A stretch of 23,588 nucleotides of DNA from Phoronis australis. Taxonomy: Eukaryota > Phoronida > Phoronidae. The translations under genes and the position numbers were made by a program. The DNA lies in assembly GCA_002633005.1 (NCBI GenBank), contig NMRA01001318.1, forward strand, positions 1-23,588, written 5' to 3'. Numbering within the stretch: the first letter of the stretch is position 1; every line of letters begins with the position of its first letter. Shown here one piece after another: positions 19,676 through 23,588 of this stretch. The notes beneath the pieces are model-generated. The model saw only the letters and a program-made list of their open reading frames with translations, did not search any database and was not told where the DNA came from.

Positions 19676-21196
19676 GTAACTATGTTGCAGTGTACAGGCA
19701 CTAAGCTTTCTACTTGAGGTGCATTTAAACTATCGCTTCAACCCGCGTTCCTATAAGTTATAGTCGTTTTAAATAAGCAGTCACAACGTCTTGCTGAAAT
19801 TTTCTGTCATTGCGTGAACAGGCCGAGGGGGAGAGAAATCTCCCTCTAAACTAGAGCAAAGCATAAATGTATTTTGTGCCTTCTGTTTCGGATTAAGAAT
19901 TTCGAACAAATCTCAAACATGATCGAGTTACAACAGATTTTTTTTCAAATATGTTCATGTGTAGGCTCCAACTTCGTTAATAGGGTCAGTGTCTGTCACT
20001 GATTATTCCAGAGGTTTTCACGCAAAATGGCCACGGTGTATAAATTGGGGAGTTTGTGTGCGTTTTTCAAATTGCGTTGTCACGTTCTCTTCTGTGATCA
20101 GTTTCCACAGATTGGCTGATTTTGATTGACTTCACCGGTTTCGCCGAGTCAACCGGGTAAGAGTGTTTCTCAATAATAAGTTCCGGTTTAGAGTCCAATC
20201 GTACATGACAACAGCTCCGTCGACACACAAACTTACCCTTGAGCAAGTTACTCCTGGAACGACTTGTCGCTAGGTTGGGGTTGTGTGAACTCTATTTAAA
20301 CCAGTACAACTTGCCCCACTTGTGACAACTTTTAAGTGCTCCACCTTTACTGGGGGAAGGGTATTACCCATTTTCTAGACTAATTTTCGCCACTTCTAAT
20401 CGGTGTGTGACCGCAATCCTGTGGAAGTAATTATCAGCTTCGGTCACATAACAGATTCTCATCAGTTGTTCATTGTCATAAACGGAGCAACTTTTACGCC
20501 TTACTCCAGTGAATTATCGGATCTTTGTACGTGGACGCGCCAAGAGTAGGCTGTGTGTGGTTTACCCGATGGAACTGGTGAAGTCTCAGAACAGAATGTG
20601 AACAAGGCATTCGGAATCAGTGTCCGCAGTACTGCAAAACAATAATGTTATCTCACACTAAAGTTGAGGGTCGTGACCCAAGGTCACAAATAATTATCTC
20701 GATTCCAGTTACCCAAATCTTCGTCTTGTTCAAAACCACTCTACCTGATGATAAGACTGATTAAAATGCCTTTACACTGTGAAATGATGGCGGGTTTATT
20801 GTGTAAAAAAACAGTGCAGGTGTCCTGATGTCATATGCGGTGGATCAGACGTGCGCAGGCCTCATGGATGGGCCCATTGCACATTGTGTAAAGGTGGGTG
20901 AGTTTTTTCGTAAAAAGGGACTGAGAATCTTGAACATGAATACTCGTGGTTTTCGTACGCAAGATTGGGGTTTGTCAGGTATCCCTAATATGTCCCTTTT
21001 TGTAACTAGGGTCTGCCTGTCTGTCAGCTGAGTTGGTACTTCGACATTTAAACACCAAGTCGTTTCATACCATTCTGTGAACTGAAGAATTTGGTGGCTG
21101 GTGAGTGATCAAAGCGTATGGCTTTCTAGTACGGAGAGGAGTGATCAGGCTCGACGACATCATATCGATCCCTACAACCTGTGCAAATATTTCCAG
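19676..21196 (+). other. phnX: PhnX intron 1
   Basis: A 1521-bp intron bounded by GTAACT and ATTTCCAG, phase 0. It has no recognised gene. A 9-bp inverted pair, CCTTTACAC near 20769 and GTGTAAAGG near 20888, lies inside but lacks a target duplication. Confidence 0.85.
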
Positions 21197-21325
21197 GCCA
21201 TCACAGAACTGCCTTCAGTGATAACCAAACGGAAAGACGTGAACGGCCGAGAGCCGAACCATTCTGACGTAGACAACATGTTTAAAGACTTCGTTCCAAT
21301 GCAACTAGACTGCCTAACACAGTAC
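21197..21325 (+). CDS. phnX: Phosphonoacetaldehyde hydrolase, coding exon 2
   Basis: These 43 codons (residues 68-110) continue exon 1 without a phase change. The acceptor is TTTCCAG/GCC and the donor is TAC/GTATAA. AITELPSVITKR aligns with the ALTEMP segment that directly follows the Schiff-base helix in bacterial PhnX, and REPNHSDVDNMFKDFVPMQL then DCLTQY aligns with the next cap-domain helices without gaps. The residues of the HAD core expected next (the Ser/Thr-Thr-Gly loop, the motif III basic residue and the acidic pair) are not found in the remaining 2.26 kb, so later exons must lie beyond the window. If they do not exist, the gene is broken. PhnX is normally about 260-280 residues; about 40% of it is present here. 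Confidence 0.9.
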
Positions 21326-21951
21326 GTATAACACATTTTAATTGTAAAAAGGGGATTTCACTAGGTGGCAGTAGCTAAAAAAGGGTCCAACTTCCAGATG
21401 CGTGTACATTTACTTCGTAACTCAACACTATCCCGTACTATCTTACGAAGTTAGATCTTGTCAGCTTATTTCTACATGCGATATTTTTCGAAGAATGCGA
21501 CCATTCTATATTCATGTAATAGTACGTCAAATTTGTGAACGAACTAAATAGTTCCTAAATATTTCTTCATTTATCGTGGTTTTAAGACACACTGTTACCA
21601 GAAATCAAAACTACTTGAACGGGATATTTTCAGTGGAATTTCAACACTGACATGATCAATTGCAAAAACCCTCATGTTCTTTCTGCTTACTCGGAGATCT
21701 GGAAATAAACCTATGAACTCTATCTAGCCTGTCTTAAAGCATGTCCTTATTGTGATATGGATTTCTTTCTATCACACAATTGTATTGTGAGATCGACTAC
21801 GATTAAATTAATGTGGTTCAATCTAGGAAGGTTTGGCCAAGATTCGTTAACACATCTTTATTTGCATATGCTCTGAACCATTTGTTAACAGATAAGGGTC
21901 AATTTCAATCATGATAAGAAAATGTTGCTTAAAATACATTTTTGTTACTGA
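21326..21951 (+). other. phnX: Start of PhnX intron 2
   Basis: AT-rich sequence after the GTATAA donor. I see no coding or repeat feature. It precedes the SGNH fragment without a visible element boundary. Confidence 0.5.
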
Positions 21952-22485
21952 TTAACCTCGTGGATCATCAAACAGGAGTTTGTTCATTCCAGGACAAAGC
22001 CCGGTGGCACGAACTTGGGGATGCAGTCGGTGGGGATAAAGAGCATCTTTTGGCAAGCCATCGGCGAGCTCCAGTGGAAACAGATCATCCCCAAACTGTG
22101 AAGGATGAACCGCTTTGAAGACCAGTCGTCAGACATCATCCTGCACTGCGCTGGCAACGACATCGGTCACACCAAATTGCATGAGCTACGCACCATTCAC
22201 AAAGTATGCACTTCCTGAGATTACAACAAATTTCCAAACAGTACAACTATTTGGTCCGCAATACTACCACGATTACAATGACGAAGAGGTAACATGAAAG
22301 TCGTGAACAACGCCAGGGCTAGAATCAACTCCATGGCGGCTAAGATTGCTCTCAATCATTTTGGGTGCTACATCAGGCACCCTGACATTACAGCAGACTC
22401 CACGTTGTTTTTCGAGCCACGTGGTGTCCATCTGTTGCCTGGAAACGATACTTTTCTCAATGCTGTGAAGGGTGTCTTAGAGTAA
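21952..22485 (+). pseudogene. Decayed SGNH-hydrolase ORF of a retroelement
   Basis: One continuous frame, ending in TAA at 22483-22485, shows the SGNH-hydrolase block order. A degraded GSS-like block I (TSWIIK) is followed by PGGTNLG, IFWQAIGELQWKQIIPKL, block III DIILHCAGNDIG, IWSAILPR, RARINS, YIRHPDIT and block V GVHLLPGNDTFLNAVKG. Three in-frame TGA codons (22099, 22216, 22279) interrupt it. The Asp of the DGVHL motif is Arg here (PRGVHL), so the catalytic dyad is incomplete. No start codon or upstream domain is present. Such SGNH domains are a known cargo of Ngaro/DIRS-type tyrosine-recombinase retrotransposons. Reverse transcriptase and recombinase are not seen nearby, so this is a solo or truncated copy, sitting inside the apparent PhnX intron 2. 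Confidence 0.75.
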
Positions 22486-22712
22486 TTCACTGCTGGCGGA
22501 CCTCAAGTTTATGGTTAATAGTTCGCTCAGTTGTGCTTATGTAAGAGTCTTCTCAATGGTACTTTGTTTGAGGTATATCACCATATTATATTATATTGTG
22601 TAACTGCCCCTCTACTTCTTACCTCATCCCCTACCACTCCTATTAGTCTCTAAGTACAAGAATCACGGCCTCCCACGAGGGTTGTGGCGGTGGATTGTTC
22701 ATTCACGAACAA
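22486..22712. other. Probable 3' flank of the SGNH fragment
   Basis: Between the SGNH stop and the CCANTTGG word cluster. It holds a short TATTATATTATATTG tract and the block CCTCCCACGAGGGTTGTGG. It is probably 3' sequence of the same mobile element, by position only. Confidence 0.35.
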
Positions 22713-23095
22713 CCCATTTGGCACAAACTGAGCCACAACACCAAGTTGCTTACAATATCTCTTTTTATCATTCCGGTTGGTCTGCTCCGGCACTCAGCTT
22801 GTCCGGAACCTGTTTTACCAGGTTAATTGTTATAGCCCAGTTGGCTGTTTGGTGTGTCCTCTTCGTACTTTATGTGATATTTGTCCATTTGGCAGTTTGT
22901 ATCCATTTGATACTTATCATTGAATATGTGGTCAGTTTGCTCCACCCACTTGGTAGGCATTCGACCAATACCCATTTGGTATTACGTAACCAATTGGTAC
23001 TATACTAACCTCTGCGACTCTTTATCCGATACTCAATTAAACATTAGATTTTGTGAATGTGTATGTTTTCTTTTGTAATTAAGGAACCCATCTGG
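22713..23095. repeat. Cluster of CCANTTGG-like words
   Basis: Eight copies of a short word fit the pattern [TCA]CCANYTGR: at 22713, 22836, 22884, 22902, 22945, 22971, 22989 and 23087, typically CCCATTTGGTA or CCCATTTGGC. The core CCA..TGG is self-complementary. Spacing is irregular (18-123 bp). It is interspersed, not tandem, and may belong to the 3' region of the SGNH element. The 108-codon frame over it is low-complexity hydrophobic and not accepted as a gene. Confidence 0.55.
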
Positions 23096-23588
23096 TACCT
23101 TCTGTAATATAATTAATTGCGAAAGCCATGGCCCTGAAATTCTCAAAACAACCTAATATATACATTGTCTCTGTGTTGTTTTATTTGTTCCCAAAAATGA
23201 GATTGATGGCACTCTGACATAAATCCTATTATTTGAGAAAATACTATTTTGCAACCCTTGAAGCTTCACATACAATTAATATTTATTTCCGGTTGTTCTT
23301 TCTCTCTAGCTTCCGATTGACCCAGCGTCGACGAACAATATATTTACTCGAAAGTTTTTCCCAATTAAACAGTTTTATAACTATCCCACCCACCCTACCC
23401 TATGTTGTAAAAAAATCTGGTGCTGGTTATTGCTTTTATTACAGCCACTGCTGGTACCTCCTTCAGGCCCAAAGTGTGCTGCCGTCAAGTAAGATAAGAC
23501 TCCATTGGCTTGTGACCAGAACTTCGCTCGAGTTTCCATCACCGCAGATTTCGTTAATCTATCCCGGTCACATCTCTCAGGACAATGG
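23096..23588. other. Non-coding end of window
   Basis: No supported gene. A 44-base segment at 23445-23488 has good splice-like borders (TTTTATTACAG and GTAAGAT), but its phase-0 translation does not match the next part of PhnX. Confidence 0.35.

Noticed and set aside
20769-20896. 9-bp inverted repeat CCTTTACAC/GTGTAAAGG as a MITE in PhnX intron 1
   Set aside because: Ends are short, there is no target-site duplication and no subterminal symmetry.
22682-23008. 108-codon hydrophobic frame that could look like a membrane protein
   Set aside because: It overlies a T-rich word-repeat cluster and has no domain; composition explains it.
23445-23488. Possible PhnX exon 3 (TTTTATTACAG acceptor, GTAAGAT donor)
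   Set aside because: The phase-0 translation (PLLVPPSGPKCAAV) does not match the PhnX region expected after exon 2.

Overview
The window looks like nuclear DNA of an invertebrate animal, probably marine. It is AT-rich and gene-poor, with spliced genes, microsatellites, a minisatellite, a tRNA-derived SINE, terminal-inverted-repeat elements, fragments of repeat-borne protein families and one scaffold gap (11769-12631). I see no bacterial operons, rRNA, CRISPR or intact tRNA genes. The species cannot be named from this sequence.

Left part (1-2450): a repeat cluster. Two diverged copies of one dispersed repeat (172-345 and 1571-1838) flank a 128-bp tandem duplication (502-757) and a 16-copy, 38-bp minisatellite (966-1568). 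The right-hand copy carries a 104-bp structured insertion with a 13-bp target-site duplication. The other copy supplies the empty site. A second dispersed repeat starts at 2157 and recurs near 9380.

Middle (2451-19459): mostly non-coding. It holds a candidate minus-strand terminal exon (2960-3039), a frameshifted minus-strand fragment of a repetitive invertebrate gene family with an LPP...RANYQ core (6614-6925), a possible small inverted-repeat element (8039-8297), a DNA-transposon-like element whose long inverted repeats face an assembly gap (11649-12862), a weak candidate first exon (15930-15996), a tRNA-derived SINE (16378-16731) and a long GT/GCGT tract (17520-17630).

Right part (19460-23588): the only clearly recognisable functional gene, the first two coding exons of a spliced phosphonoacetaldehyde hydrolase (PhnX, phosphonatase) on the plus strand. 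Exon 1 (19475-19675) carries the nucleophilic Asp and the Schiff-base Lys. Exon 2 (21197-21325) continues the cap domain in phase. The remaining exons are not recognisable before the window ends. The second intron, or the region after exon 2, contains a decayed SGNH-hydrolase ORF of the type carried by Ngaro/DIRS-like retroelements (21952-22485), followed by a cluster of short CCANTTGG-like words (22713-23095). PhnX breaks the C-P bond of phosphonoacetaldehyde, so this locus points to breakdown of 2-aminoethylphosphonate, a compound abundant in many marine invertebrates.
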